Shown: piece by piece, positions 45,309 to 53,587 of the stretch
Numbering within the stretch: the stretch's first letter is position 1
Layout of the letters: every line of letters starts with the position of its first letter
Source of the DNA: Flavobacteriales bacterium
Lineage (GTDB): Bacteria > Bacteroidota > Bacteroidia > Flavobacteriales_D > Sanyastnellaceae
DNA: 64,000 bases
Reading direction: 5' to 3'
NCBI GenBank assembly: GCA_020437755.1
Contig: JAGQVX010000003.1
Span: 1-64,000, forward strand
The notes under the pieces: generated by a model
Databases searched by the model: none
What the model was told of the DNA's origin: nothing
What the model saw: the letters and a program-made list of their open reading frames with translations, nothing else
Made by a program: the position numbers and the translations under genes

Positions 45309-46316
45309 CTATTCGCGCACAAAAGACTGCCGCGCATCACCCACCTGAACCTGGTAAACTCCGGGAGGAAGGGAAGACGTATCCAAAAGCACATGATCCG
45401 GACCCACCGCCTGCGCAATGGTGTCGCCAAGGAGTGCTTGTCCAAGCAAATCATGAATAGAAATTGATTTCTTGCTGCAGTCCTCGCACGTAATATGGAG
45501 CCGGTTTTTAGCCGGATTTGGGAACATGTTGAACTCAGCTTGTTCGATTTCCATTGATGCCGACGGAACATCGGTAGAGTACACCCGCACATAATCTACC
45601 TGCATCTGCGCCGGAAAAACGGTGCAATCATCCGGATAACCCGGCCAATCACCTCCAACGGCCAAATTGAGAATAATGTAGAAAGGTTCATGAAACTCGG
45701 AGGTGCCATTGATTCCATTGGCAATATTCATTTCATTGAATTGCTGTCCGTCGATGAACCACTTGATGCTGTTTTCATCCCACTCAATGCTGTACACGTG
45801 AAAATCGCCGGGATACATATTCACTGAATTTCCGTAGTACACGTGCCCAAAATTGTCCCAATGTCCAGTGCCGTGAACCGTCCACTCGTTGTTGATGTGT
45901 TCCATAATATCAATTTCGCCGCACATAGGCCACGAAACCTGGTCAATATTACTCCCCAGCATCCAGAACGCCGGCCAAAGTCCTTGCCCCATTGGGAATT
46001 GTAGTCGGGCTTCTATTTTCCCGTATTGAATATCAAACAAACCCTTGGTAATGATTTTTCCGGAAGTGTAGCTGTTTCCGGCCACTTGTTCTTCACGGGC
46101 TTCAATAGTAAGCATACCATTGTCAAAACTCAGGTTAGTGCCCGGGGTGTAGTATTGCCATTCATTGTTGCCCCAGCCCCAGCCGCCGACGTCGTTTTGC
46201 CATTTGGTGCCGTCAAGAGAAGGACCATCGAATTCATCCGACCAAATCAAATTATACTGACCATAAGTGGTCGTGAAAGTTAGAATAAGCAGGAACTGGA
46301 GAAGAATTGATTTCAT
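45309..46316 (-). CDS. Secreted GH16 glucanase with T9SS sorting domain
   Basis: The 335-residue enzyme has a signal (SILLQFLLILTFTTTYGQ), then a GH16 domain starting NLIWSDEFDGPSLDGTKWQ. It has the glucanase-type NNEWQYYTPG and the catalytic signature GEIDIMEHINN. After residue 255 comes a T9SS type A sorting domain (FNMFPNPAKNRLHI ... QSFVRE). It would be exported for extracellular attack on beta-1,3-glucan, complementing the lipoprotein GH16 of the same locus. It ends 5 bp from eda on the opposite strand. Confidence 0.93.
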   Translation of the reverse strand: MKSILLQFLLILTFTTTYGQYNLIWSDEFDGPSLDGTKWQNDVGGWGWGNNEWQYYTPGTNLSFDNGMLTIEAREEQVAGNSYTSGKIITKGLFDIQYGKIEARLQFPMGQGLWPAFWMLGSNIDQVSWPMCGEIDIMEHINNEWTVHGTGHWDNFGHVYYGNSVNMYPGDFHVYSIEWDENSIKWFIDGQQFNEMNIANGINGTSEFHEPFYIILNLAVGGDWPGYPDDCTVFPAQMQVDYVRVYSTDVPSASMEIEQAEFNMFPNPAKNRLHITCEDCSKKSISIHDLLGQALLGDTIAQAVGPDHVLLDTSSLPPGVYQVQVGDARQSFVRE

Positions 46317-46323
46317 CAGAGTG

Positions 46324-46362
46324 AAAAAATAAGGCAGGAGGGAGGATTAATGCCCTCCTGCC
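46324..46362 (-). terminator. Rho-independent terminator after the six-repeat protein
   Basis: GGCAGGAGGG (46333-46342) pairs fully with CCCTCCTGCC (46353-46362). Read leftward, the 10-bp stem is followed by TTATTTTTTC. It lies between the repeat gene and the secreted GH16, so these are probably separate transcripts. Confidence 0.8.
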
Positions 46363-46377
46363 GATTGAATCTGATAC

Positions 46378-48705
46378 TTATCGTATCGAGATTGACTGAA
46401 TTGCTTGTTTGGTACTGCCGTTGGCCACGAGAACGTACATTCCCGGAGACACTCCACTTATGTCGAGTTGAGCAGTAGTGTTGTTGGTGGCTTCAGACAA
46501 GACAGCGTTGCCGAGCATGTCATAAACGATCACATCAATAATGGTTTCTTGAGCCTGAAGGGTGATGATCTCATCAGCCGGATTTGGGAACACATTAATA
46601 AGTGCGGTGGTTTCGGCTACAAAGTCAGGAACACACTCCGTACACTGATTGTAAGTTATGTCCAATTGACCATCGCCAATGATCCAAAGTCGTGAAGCAT
46701 ACGTTGCATAGTCTGTAACCGGTGCACAATCGCCTCCATTTTGCATAGCCTCAATCAGGTTTTCCTGAACATCATTGACCACCAGAAGGAATTCGAGTGA
46801 ATCCGAAGGTGCTGGAGATATGTTGAATGTCCATGTGCCGTCTCCGTTGTCAGTAGCTTGTGGTCCGAGCTGCGGATCCCAGTTCCAGATTGGTCCGGTG
46901 AGGTTCACTTCCGTAACTCCCGGAGTGCAGATCTCAGCCACAATGGTAATATCCGGATACGAACAAGGCACACAACGGTCGAACGCAATGCCGTCTACAT
47001 CACCATCTCCAACTACCCACAGTCGATTGGCGTACGAAAAGTAGTCGGTAATAGGTGCGCAATCGCCGCCATTTTGCATATCCGCAATCAAATTCTCCTG
47101 AACGCCGTCTACAACAAATAGATATTCCATGTTTTCGGTTGGGGCAGGTGAAAGAGTCACTGTCCAGGTACCGTCGCCATTGTCTGATGCAAACGGACCG
47201 CCGGCAGGATCCCAGCCCCAGAAAGGACCGGTCATGCGCACTTCGGATGCTGTCTCACAAACTTCGATGGTCAGGTTCAATACCTCCACATCGCAAGCCT
47301 CACACTGTCCGAAGGTATTGCTAATGTTGTAGCCGTCGGTGGTCAACCACTGACGGTTAGCATACGTTGAGTAGTCCGTAAGAGGAGCACAATCTCCGCC
47401 ATTCACCATTGCGCTGATCAGATCCTCTTGCACGCCGTCAACAACCAACAGGTACTCCATGTTTTCCGTTGGGGCTGGAGTGAATGTAAAGGTCCAGGTA
47501 CCATCGCCATTATCGTTTGCGACCGGACCTCCGGCTGGATCCCAGCCCCACCAAGGGCCTGTGAGTCGAACTTCAGTTGCACCTTCGCATACTTCGGTAG
47601 TTATCATAAGGTCTTGTGCTTCCTGTTCACAAGCGTCGCACTGACCGAATGTGTTGGAAATCGTGTAAGAGTCGGTTGTGAGCCATTGACGATTCGCGTA
47701 GGTCGAAAAGTCTGTGATCGGAGCACATGTTCCTCCGTCTTGCATAGCCGCTATCAAATTTTCCTGTACACCATCTACAACCAGCAGATATTCCATATTC
47801 TCAGTCGGAGCAGGAGCGAGCGTGAATGTCCATGTTCCGTCTCCATTGTCGGAAGCTACGGGCCCACCTGCAGGATCCCAGCCCCACCAAGGGCCTGTCA
47901 TGCGCACTTCGGTTGCGCCGTCACACACTTCTGTAGTGATAATGAGATCGGTTGGTTCAACGGTACAACTGGTACATTGTCCGTAGGTGTTCGAAAGAAT
48001 CAAAGGATCGGTAGTCACCCATTGACGATTAGCATACGTGCTGTAGTCTGTGAGTGGAGCACATGTGCCACCGTTTTGCATTTCGGCAATCAGGTTTTCC
48101 TGAACGCCATCAGCTACAATCAGGTATTCCATGTCTTCGGTTGGAGCAGGAGCGAACGTAAATGTCCAGGTGCCATCGCCATTATCGGTAGCAGCCGGAC
48201 CGCCGGCCGGGTCCCAGCCCCACCAGGGCCCTGTCATGCGAACCTCAGCTACATCAGCACATACTTCTGTTGTGATGATCAAATCCGTTCCGGCTTCGCA
48301 AGCTGTGCATTGACCGTAAGTATTGGTAATGACAAGCGGATCGGTGGTCAACCACTGGCGATTGGCATATGTCGAATAGTCCGTAATGGGCGCGCAGTCG
48401 CCGCCATTTTGCATGGCGGGAATAAGGTTCTCGTTGACGCCGTCAAGTACAAGCAGGTACTCCATGTTTTCAGTAGGCGCCGGATCCAAGGTGAAGGTCC
48501 AGGTTCCATCTCCGTTGTCGGCTGCCACCGGACCACCATTTGGGTTCCATCCCCACCATGGACCGGTCATCCGCACAACAGATGCTTGTTCACATATTTC
48601 TGCAACGACAATCAATGCGTTGCCAGATTGCTGAGCCTTGGATTGAATGGGCGATACCGTACCGAGGATCAGCCCAAAAAATACGAGTGTCAACAGTTTT
48701 TTCAT
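46378..48705 (-). CDS. Secreted six-repeat CBM-like protein with T9SS sorting domain
   Basis: The 775-residue protein starts MKKLLTLVFFGLILGTV with a signal ending SKAQ. Six tandem repeats of about 110 residues follow, then a T9SS type A domain (INVFPNPADEIITLQ ... IQSISIR). Each repeat has the order EVC-x-ATEVRMTGPWWGWDP, DNGDGTWTFTL, PAPTENMEYLLVVDGVQENL, CAP-TDYSTYANRQW and TYGQC-x-C, so four cysteines per repeat. The core recalls glycogen-binding-like (CBM48/E-set) beta sandwiches; the rest is not a family I know. Repeat 6 is the most diverged. A longer frame to 48969 has no signal. Confidence 0.85.
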   Translation of the reverse strand: MKKLLTLVFFGLILGTVSPIQSKAQQSGNALIVVAEICEQASVVRMTGPWWGWNPNGGPVAADNGDGTWTFTLDPAPTENMEYLLVLDGVNENLIPAMQNGGDCAPITDYSTYANRQWLTTDPLVITNTYGQCTACEAGTDLIITTEVCADVAEVRMTGPWWGWDPAGGPAATDNGDGTWTFTFAPAPTEDMEYLIVADGVQENLIAEMQNGGTCAPLTDYSTYANRQWVTTDPLILSNTYGQCTSCTVEPTDLIITTEVCDGATEVRMTGPWWGWDPAGGPVASDNGDGTWTFTLAPAPTENMEYLLVVDGVQENLIAAMQDGGTCAPITDFSTYANRQWLTTDSYTISNTFGQCDACEQEAQDLMITTEVCEGATEVRLTGPWWGWDPAGGPVANDNGDGTWTFTFTPAPTENMEYLLVVDGVQEDLISAMVNGGDCAPLTDYSTYANRQWLTTDGYNISNTFGQCEACDVEVLNLTIEVCETASEVRMTGPFWGWDPAGGPFASDNGDGTWTVTLSPAPTENMEYLFVVDGVQENLIADMQNGGDCAPITDYFSYANRLWVVGDGDVDGIAFDRCVPCSYPDITIVAEICTPGVTEVNLTGPIWNWDPQLGPQATDNGDGTWTFNISPAPSDSLEFLLVVNDVQENLIEAMQNGGDCAPVTDYATYASRLWIIGDGQLDITYNQCTECVPDFVAETTALINVFPNPADEIITLQAQETIIDVIVYDMLGNAVLSEATNNTTAQLDISGVSPGMYVLVANGSTKQAIQSISIR
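46633..48615 (-). repeat. Six tandem coding repeats of about 330 bp
   Basis: The period is about 330 bp (110 codons). Copies are highly similar at the protein level around RMTGPWWGWDP and YANRQW, but silent positions differ, so the array has been kept by selection and is not freshly duplicated. The same unit recurs in the divergent gene. Confidence 0.85.
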
Positions 48706-48732
48706 CGAAATGAATTTTAATGATTTGGGCAT

Positions 48733-48749
48733 ATTGTATACTTTACAAT
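48733..48749 (+). promoter_or_regulatory. Operator palindrome ATTGT-N7-ACAAT, copy A
   Basis: A perfect palindrome lies 28 bp upstream of the six-repeat protein start. The spacer is ATACTTT. Confidence 0.6.
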
Positions 48750-48864
48750 AATACGAATTCCCCTGAAATGGAGAAATCAGGATTATGAACACTCTTGAAG
48801 ACCTTATTAACTGTGCGGCATGCAACTGAAATGCACATGTCGCGAATTGAGCTGAATCCCGCAA

Positions 48865-48890
48865 AGGATTTTTCGTCGTGGAAAAATCTT
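48865..48890. other. Hairpin in the divergent intergenic region
   Basis: GATTTTTC (48867-48874) pairs with GAAAAATC (48881-48888) around the loop GTCGTG, with one wobble and one A-T pair extending it. It lies between operator copies A and B. It may be a terminator-like or regulatory structure; there is no open frame here. Confidence 0.4.
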
Positions 48891-48901
48891 CCTGTGTAGA
48901 A

Positions 48902-48918
48902 ATTGTAATTTTAACAAT
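48902..48918 (+). promoter_or_regulatory. Operator palindrome ATTGT-N7-ACAAT, copy B
   Basis: A perfect palindrome with spacer AATTTTA, 12 bp before copy C, on the side of the four-repeat protein. Confidence 0.6.
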
Positions 48919-48929
48919 AAGATTGTAAT

Positions 48930-48946
48930 ATTGTTCTGGATACAAT
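48930..48946 (+). promoter_or_regulatory. Operator palindrome ATTGT-N7-ACAAT, copy C
   Basis: A perfect palindrome with spacer TCTGGAT; two more pairs extend it to ATATTGT...ACAATAT. Centre-to-centre distance from copy B is 28 bp, close to three helical turns, so two dimers could bind the same face. Confidence 0.6.
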
Positions 48947-48984
48947 ATCCCCTTATTACTGTATGTCAACTATATATAAGTATC

Positions 48985-51186
48985 ATGAAACCAAAATTAT
49001 TTACAATTTGTTTGACCTTGTTGGCTGCTTTTGGACTTTCACTCGAAAGTGCTTCAGTTGATTTAGTCAATCTTACGTTCGACGATGCTTCTTCAACTTC
49101 AGCATGGTCTGAAGTCGCAGACGCTGTTCTTCCAGAGGCCGTTTTGGCCTGGAATGCCGCCGGTGTGACTACCGGTGCACTTGATATTTCGGGAACCAAT
49201 TCCGGAGCATCAGGAAAGGCCTATATATTCGAGTATCTCGATACAGGGCTGGATTATCAGGGTTCTTCCAACGTTACCCTGACCTTTGATATTAAGGTAT
49301 CAGCACCCCTTAACGGAGCGGCTGTTCACCTGCAAAATGAGTTCCCGGGCCTGGGAACGGTCAATACCTTTGATCTCCAGACTATGGGAATCAATGAGTC
49401 TACCTGGACTACATTGTCATTCAACTTCTCAGGAGTTGGAGCGGGCAACATTTTCCGAATGCACTTCAATATTGCAGCCGGCGCATTCGTCGGTGCTGGA
49501 GGTGGCCTGCTCATCGATAACATTGTCCTCAGTGGTGACGGTACCGGCGGTGGCGGCGGAGGAGCTCTTCTCGTAAATGTAGAAGTGTGCGACCCTGCTA
49601 CCGAAGTACGTATGACAGGCCCTTGGTGGGGCTGGGATCCTGCGGGTGGTCCTATTGCCGTAGATAACGGTGATGGTACGTGGACCTTTACCTTGGATCC
49701 TGCGCCAACAGCTACTATGGAATACCTCATTGTAGTGGATGGTGTTCAGGAAAACCTGATCACCGAAATGCAAAACGGCGGTACTTGTGCCCCCATTACA
49801 GACTTCGCAACTTATGCGAATCGTCAGTGGCTCACCAGCGATCCTCTCACGGTTAACATCGTGTATGGCCTGTGCGGAAACTGTGCCGGTATTGATGAAT
49901 TGATCATTACTACTGAAGTGTGTGACCCCGCTACTGAAGTGCGAATGACCGGTCCATGGTGGGGCTGGGACCCTGCGGGTGGACCCATTGCCGTTGACAA
50001 CGGAAACGGAACGTGGACATTTACCTTGTCGCCCGCTCCAACTGCCGACATGGAATACCTCCTCGTAGTAGATGGCGTTCAGGAAAACCTCGTTGCTGAA
50101 ATGCAAAATGGCGGTACGTGTGCGCCAATTACGGATTTCGCTACATACGCCAATCGTCAGTGGCTCACTACGGATCCTTTGACCATCAACAATACCTACG
50201 GTCAATGCGGCGTGTGTAACCCTCCTGCCGATCTGATCATGACTACTGAAGTGTGCGTAGCTGCTTCAGAAGTACGAATGACCGGTCCATGGTGGGGCTG
50301 GGATCCTGCCGGTGGTCCGGTAGCTGCCGACAACGGTGATGGCACCTGGACTTTCACATTCTCGCCAGCACCTACTGAAAACATGGAATACCTTCTGGTA
50401 GTAGATGGTGTTCAGGAAAACCTGGTTGTCGAAATGCAGAACGGTGGTACATGTGCTCCACTTACCGACTACTCAACCTATGCTAACCGTCAGTGGTTGC
50501 TTACCGATGGATACAACGTGTCAAATACATACGGACAATGTTCGGCTTGTGTGACCGCTTCTGATTTGATCATTGTGACTGAAGTTTGCACCTCGGCAAC
50601 CGAGGTTCGCATGACTGGTCCATGGTGGGGCTGGGATCCAGCCGGAGGTCCGGTTGCAACCGATAACGGCGATGGAACATGGACGTTTACCCTTTCACCT
50701 GCACCTACTGAAAACATGGAGTACCTCCTCGTAGTTGACGGTGTTCAGGAGAACCTCGTTGCGGAAATGCAAAATGGTGGAACCTGCGCTCCAATTACTG
50801 ATTTTGGAACCTATGCCAACCGCCAGTGGTTGCTTACCGATGGTTACATGATCAACAACACCTACGGAAGCTGTTCAGGCTGTGACTGTCTGGCTGATAC
50901 CGATGAGGATGGATTGACCGACTGTGACGAGATCGATATCTACATGACCGATCCAAACGACCCGGATAGTGATAACGACGGACTTACAGATGGATTGGAA
51001 GTGAACGTTTCCGGAACTGACCCGAATCTCGTTGATACCGATAACAACGGTTGTGATGACCCAACAGAATTCAGTCAGGCATGTCCAGGACAACAGACAT
51101 GTGCTGGTGATTTCAATGAAGATGGAATTGTAAATAGCGCGGATTTGCTTTTGTTCCTTGGAACATTCGGCAATACCTGCAATTAG
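48985..51186 (+). CDS. Secreted four-repeat CBM-like protein with TSP3 and dockerin-like tail
   Basis: The 733-residue protein has a signal (MKPKLFTICLTLLAAFGLSLE), a CBM-like jelly roll (residues 25-190, LVNLTFDDASSTSAW ... GGLLIDNIVLSG) and a Gly-rich linker. Then come four copies of the same 110-residue repeat found in the divergent gene. The end has calcium-type thrombospondin-3 repeats (DTDEDGLTDCDE, DPDSDNDGLTDG, DTDNNGCDD) and one dockerin-like motif (GDFNEDGIVNSADLLLFLG). No T9SS domain is visible, so its export or anchoring route differs from its partner. Confidence 0.83.
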   Translation: MKPKLFTICLTLLAAFGLSLESASVDLVNLTFDDASSTSAWSEVADAVLPEAVLAWNAAGVTTGALDISGTNSGASGKAYIFEYLDTGLDYQGSSNVTLTFDIKVSAPLNGAAVHLQNEFPGLGTVNTFDLQTMGINESTWTTLSFNFSGVGAGNIFRMHFNIAAGAFVGAGGGLLIDNIVLSGDGTGGGGGGALLVNVEVCDPATEVRMTGPWWGWDPAGGPIAVDNGDGTWTFTLDPAPTATMEYLIVVDGVQENLITEMQNGGTCAPITDFATYANRQWLTSDPLTVNIVYGLCGNCAGIDELIITTEVCDPATEVRMTGPWWGWDPAGGPIAVDNGNGTWTFTLSPAPTADMEYLLVVDGVQENLVAEMQNGGTCAPITDFATYANRQWLTTDPLTINNTYGQCGVCNPPADLIMTTEVCVAASEVRMTGPWWGWDPAGGPVAADNGDGTWTFTFSPAPTENMEYLLVVDGVQENLVVEMQNGGTCAPLTDYSTYANRQWLLTDGYNVSNTYGQCSACVTASDLIIVTEVCTSATEVRMTGPWWGWDPAGGPVATDNGDGTWTFTLSPAPTENMEYLLVVDGVQENLVAEMQNGGTCAPITDFGTYANRQWLLTDGYMINNTYGSCSGCDCLADTDEDGLTDCDEIDIYMTDPNDPDSDNDGLTDGLEVNVSGTDPNLVDTDNNGCDDPTEFSQACPGQQTCAGDFNEDGIVNSADLLLFLGTFGNTCN
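49564..50880 (+). repeat. Four tandem coding repeats of about 331 bp
   Basis: Units begin near 49567, 49900, 50230 and 50563. They are the same domain as in the leftward neighbour, so the two genes form a long imperfect inverted repeat centred on the 279-bp intergenic region. Confidence 0.85.
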
Positions 51187-51210
51187 GCAATTGGATAACT
51201 GATACGCAAA

Positions 51211-51240
51211 AACGGCCTCCATTGGAGGCCGTTTTTTTTT
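51211..51240 (+). terminator. Rho-independent terminator after the four-repeat protein
   Basis: ACGGCCTCC and GGAGGCCGT form a 9-bp perfect stem with a 3-base loop (ATT), followed by a run of nine T. This is one of the clearest terminators in the window. Confidence 0.9.
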
Positions 51241-51317
51241 ATGGTGTGAATCCGATTATTCTTTCAGTAGTAATGACTGTAGCGTGCAGACCCTTCAAAA
51301 ACTTATGAAGGTCAATC

Positions 51318-52565
51318 CTATTTGGCGAATGCCATAAAAGTATCACGAATAATAGCCACACACTCCATGAGCTGGGCTTCGGTCATGACCAGGGGAGGAG
51401 CAAAGCGAATAATATTGCCATGCGTAGGCTTCGCGATCAATCCATTGTCTTTCATTGCAACACACAAATCCCAGGCGGTACTGCTGTCGGGCGTGTCGTT
51501 GATAATCACGGCATTCAAAAGTCCCTTCCCACGCACCAGCTGAATCAGTGGACATTCCGATTTGAGCTTGTTCATCTCATCCCGAAATAACCCCCCAAGA
51601 CGTTCAGCATTCTCAGCAAGTCGCTCATCCCGGATTACTTCAAGTGCAGCAATTGCCACTTCTCCGGCTACAGGATTTCCACCGAAAGTAGATCCATGTT
51701 CTCCGGGCTTGATGACCATCATCACTTCATTGTCGGCAAGAACTGCAGATACCGGATAAGCGCCCCCACTGAGGGCTTTACCCAAAATCAGGATATCAGG
51801 ACGAACATTTTCATGTTGTGTGCAAAGCAGCTTGCCGGTTCGAGCAATTCCCGTTTGTACCTCGTCGGCCAGGAAGAGGACATTCTTTTCCTTACACAGT
51901 TGAGCTGCCGCACTCAAATACCCATCCGATGGAACATTTACTCCGGCTTCCCCTTGAATAGGTTCAACGAGGAAACCTGCAACATTTGGATCTTCCAATG
52001 CCTTACTCAATGCATCGAGATCGTTGTACGGGATGATTTCAAATCCGGGTGTATAGGGTCCAAAACGCGAGTTGCTGTCAGGATCGGTGCTAAATGAAAT
52101 GATTGTCGTAGTTCTCCCGTGAAAATTACCTTCACAGGTGATGATCTTGGCAGCATTCGGAGCCACTCCCTTCTTGTCATACGCCCAACGCCGACAAATT
52201 TTAATGGCTGTCTCAACGGCCTCTGCTCCAGTGTTCATGGGCAGCACCTTGTCGTAGCCGAAATAATCGGTGACAAATTGCTCGTACTTGCCCAGCACAC
52301 TGTTGTAAAACGCTCGCGAAGTCAAAGTGAGTTTTCGCGTCTGTTCGATCATCGCATTCACGATCTTTGGATGGCAATGTCCCTGGTTTACAGCTGAATA
52401 GGCTGATAAGAAGTCATAGTACTTTTTCCCCTCAAGATCCCACACATACACACCTTCTCCGCGGTCAAGAACTACGGGTAAGGGGTGGTAATTGTGCGCC
52501 CCGTATTCGTTTTCCATTCTCATGGCCTCCTGAGAAGTCAGCCGGTTTTCCATCACATCGTGCAT
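51318..52565 (-). CDS. rocD: Ornithine--oxo-acid aminotransferase
   Basis: This PLP enzyme transfers the delta-amino group of ornithine to 2-oxoglutarate, giving glutamate semialdehyde for proline or glutamate. The 415-residue protein has [26 protein letters not shown], characteristic of OAT. The PLP lysine is in [17 protein letters not shown], with [14 protein letters not shown] before it. The final codons lie in a CATTTG-type mini-hairpin (51319-51333). It is a single gene with its own -7 box. Confidence 0.95.
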   Translation of the reverse strand: MHDVMENRLTSQEAMRMENEYGAHNYHPLPVVLDRGEGVYVWDLEGKKYYDFLSAYSAVNQGHCHPKIVNAMIEQTRKLTLTSRAFYNSVLGKYEQFVTDYFGYDKVLPMNTGAEAVETAIKICRRWAYDKKGVAPNAAKIITCEGNFHGRTTTIISFSTDPDSNSRFGPYTPGFEIIPYNDLDALSKALEDPNVAGFLVEPIQGEAGVNVPSDGYLSAAAQLCKEKNVLFLADEVQTGIARTGKLLCTQHENVRPDILILGKALSGGAYPVSAVLADNEVMMVIKPGEHGSTFGGNPVAGEVAIAALEVIRDERLAENAERLGGLFRDEMNKLKSECPLIQLVRGKGLLNAVIINDTPDSSTAWDLCVAMKDNGLIAKPTHGNIIRFAPPLVMTEAQLMECVAIIRDTFMAFAK

Positions 52566-52590
52566 TTCTGAAGTTTTTTAATCCGAGTAG

Positions 52591-52598
52591 CAAAGGTA
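52591..52598 (-). promoter_or_regulatory. Promoter -7 box for rocD
   Basis: The minus-strand bases TACCTTTG match TAnnTTTG, 25 bp before the ATG at 52565. The -33 half is not clear. Confidence 0.5.
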
Positions 52599-52675
52599 TT
52601 GAAATCCCAACTAAAGGGAAGGAGGGTGCATGGCTATTCTTTGTGGCTATCTTCCCTTCCTATTCTGGTTTTTTT

Positions 52676-52690
52676 GCTATTCAGCAAATG
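52676..52690 (-). repeat. CATTTG mini-hairpin, intergenic copy (stem GCT/AGC)
   Basis: On the minus strand this reads CATTTGCTGAATAGC, identical to the 15189 copy. It lies between rocD and the end of the acetyltransferase gene. Confidence 0.7.
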
Positions 52691-52719
52691 GGGTGCCTGT
52701 CCATGGATTCGCACTGCAG

Positions 52720-53352
52720 TCAGGCGAAGCGCACTTCGCTTATCCATTTGCCGGATGGCTGAAACACGTTGAATTCTTCCCTTCTTATCCGATAATATAC
52801 CGAGGGCTCACCTCCGCACGGACCTTCTTTGTAATACGTCATGCCTATGCGTTTCATGACCTCGAAAGACGCTTTGTTCTGTGGGAATGCGCGGGCAATG
52901 ATTTCCTTGAATTGGAAATGATTGAAGGCAGTCGCCAAACAAGCATAAGAGGCTTCCGTAGCATAACCGTTTCCCCACTCGCTGCGCAAAAAGCGGTAGC
53001 CGAGATCAATAAAATCTTCTTCCTCATGATACTTGAGACCACACCAACCCAGCGGTTTTTTAAGGTCTGTTAGCTCAACCAACCACCGGCCAAATCCGTG
53101 TTTCACGAAGTGATCATACGACTTGACAAAAAGTTGGGCCTCCTCCAATGAACAAAAATTATGTTCACCTGTATATAACATGACTTCAGGGTCATTATTA
53201 AGATGAAACAGGAATGAAGCGTCTTCTTCATGCCATTCTCTCAAGGTCAGACGATGGGTATAAATGTGCAAGGTATTGAGATTCAATGGGTGTGCTAAAG
53301 GAAGCAAAAAATTGTTGACCGTTTTGTGACTTTGCAAAAAAGACCACGTCAT
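52720..53352 (-). CDS. GNAT acetyltransferase, RimJ/RimL type
   Basis: The 210-residue protein has the RimJ/L pattern: THRLTLREWHEEDASFLFHLNNDP, then DLGYRFLRSEWGNGYATEA (acetyl-CoA loop) and RAFPQNKASFEVMKRIGM. The ATG at 53352 is used; a GTG at 53373 would add 7 residues. These enzymes acetylate N-termini, antibiotics or metabolites; the substrate here is unknown. A CATTTG mini-hairpin with GGAT loop lies in the last codons (52745-52759). Confidence 0.87.
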   Translation of the reverse strand: MTWSFLQSHKTVNNFLLPLAHPLNLNTLHIYTHRLTLREWHEEDASFLFHLNNDPEVMLYTGEHNFCSLEEAQLFVKSYDHFVKHGFGRWLVELTDLKKPLGWCGLKYHEEEDFIDLGYRFLRSEWGNGYATEASYACLATAFNHFQFKEIIARAFPQNKASFEVMKRIGMTYYKEGPCGGEPSVYYRIRREEFNVFQPSGKWISEVRFA

Positions 53353-53406
53353 AACTTGCGTGGATACGACCACAATATGACCAAATACGGCCTTGCTGCC
53401 GTGAAT

Positions 53407-53487
53407 AAGAATGTGCGGGGAAAATGTGGCTAGACATTTACAAAAGGTTCACTGAAGGGAGAGATCAGTGAATGCCCCGCACATTTT
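53407..53487 (+). ncRNA. Candidate structured RNA: three-way junction upstream of ndk
   Basis: Three nested stems fit one fold. P1 is AATGTGCGGGG (53410-53420) with CCCCGCACATT (53475-53485), 11 pairs. P2 is AAATGT/ACATTT (53422-53427, 53434-53439) with loop GGCTAG. P3 is TTCACTGA/TCAGTGAA (53448-53455, 53465-53472) with a 9-base loop. Joining strands are 1, 8 and 2 bases. A T-rich stretch follows on the plus strand. There is no open frame. It could be an sRNA, a leader of the leftward acetyltransferase, or a DNA-level element; the strand is a guess. Confidence 0.5.
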
Positions 53488-53550
53488 ACTTTTCTTCCTT
53501 TTATTTCCAAATTCCCCTGCTTCTGCCTTTCCAGACTTTTCACTTATTTG

Positions 53551-53558
53551 TACTTTTG
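53551..53558 (+). promoter_or_regulatory. Promoter -7 box for ndk
   Basis: TACTTTTG matches TAnnTTTG and ends 29 bp before the ATG of ndk. It lies downstream of the three-way junction, so that structure is not in the ndk leader made from this promoter. Confidence 0.55.
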
Positions 53559-53587
53559 CGCCTCAATTTTCGAACACCAATAATACC

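Noticed and set aside
47428-48720. A 430-codon open frame antisense to the six-repeat protein
   Set aside because: It arises from the repeated codon pattern of the sense gene read backward. It has no signal, family motif or start context, while the sense frame has clear domain periodicity and a T9SS end.
49429-50205. A 258-codon open frame antisense to the four-repeat protein
   Set aside because: It has the same cause as the antisense frame in the partner gene; the sense strand encodes conserved repeats.
46633-50880. Regularly spaced repeats that could suggest a CRISPR array or satellite DNA
   Set aside because: The unit is about 330 bp, in frame and protein-coding, without short identical repeats or spacers.
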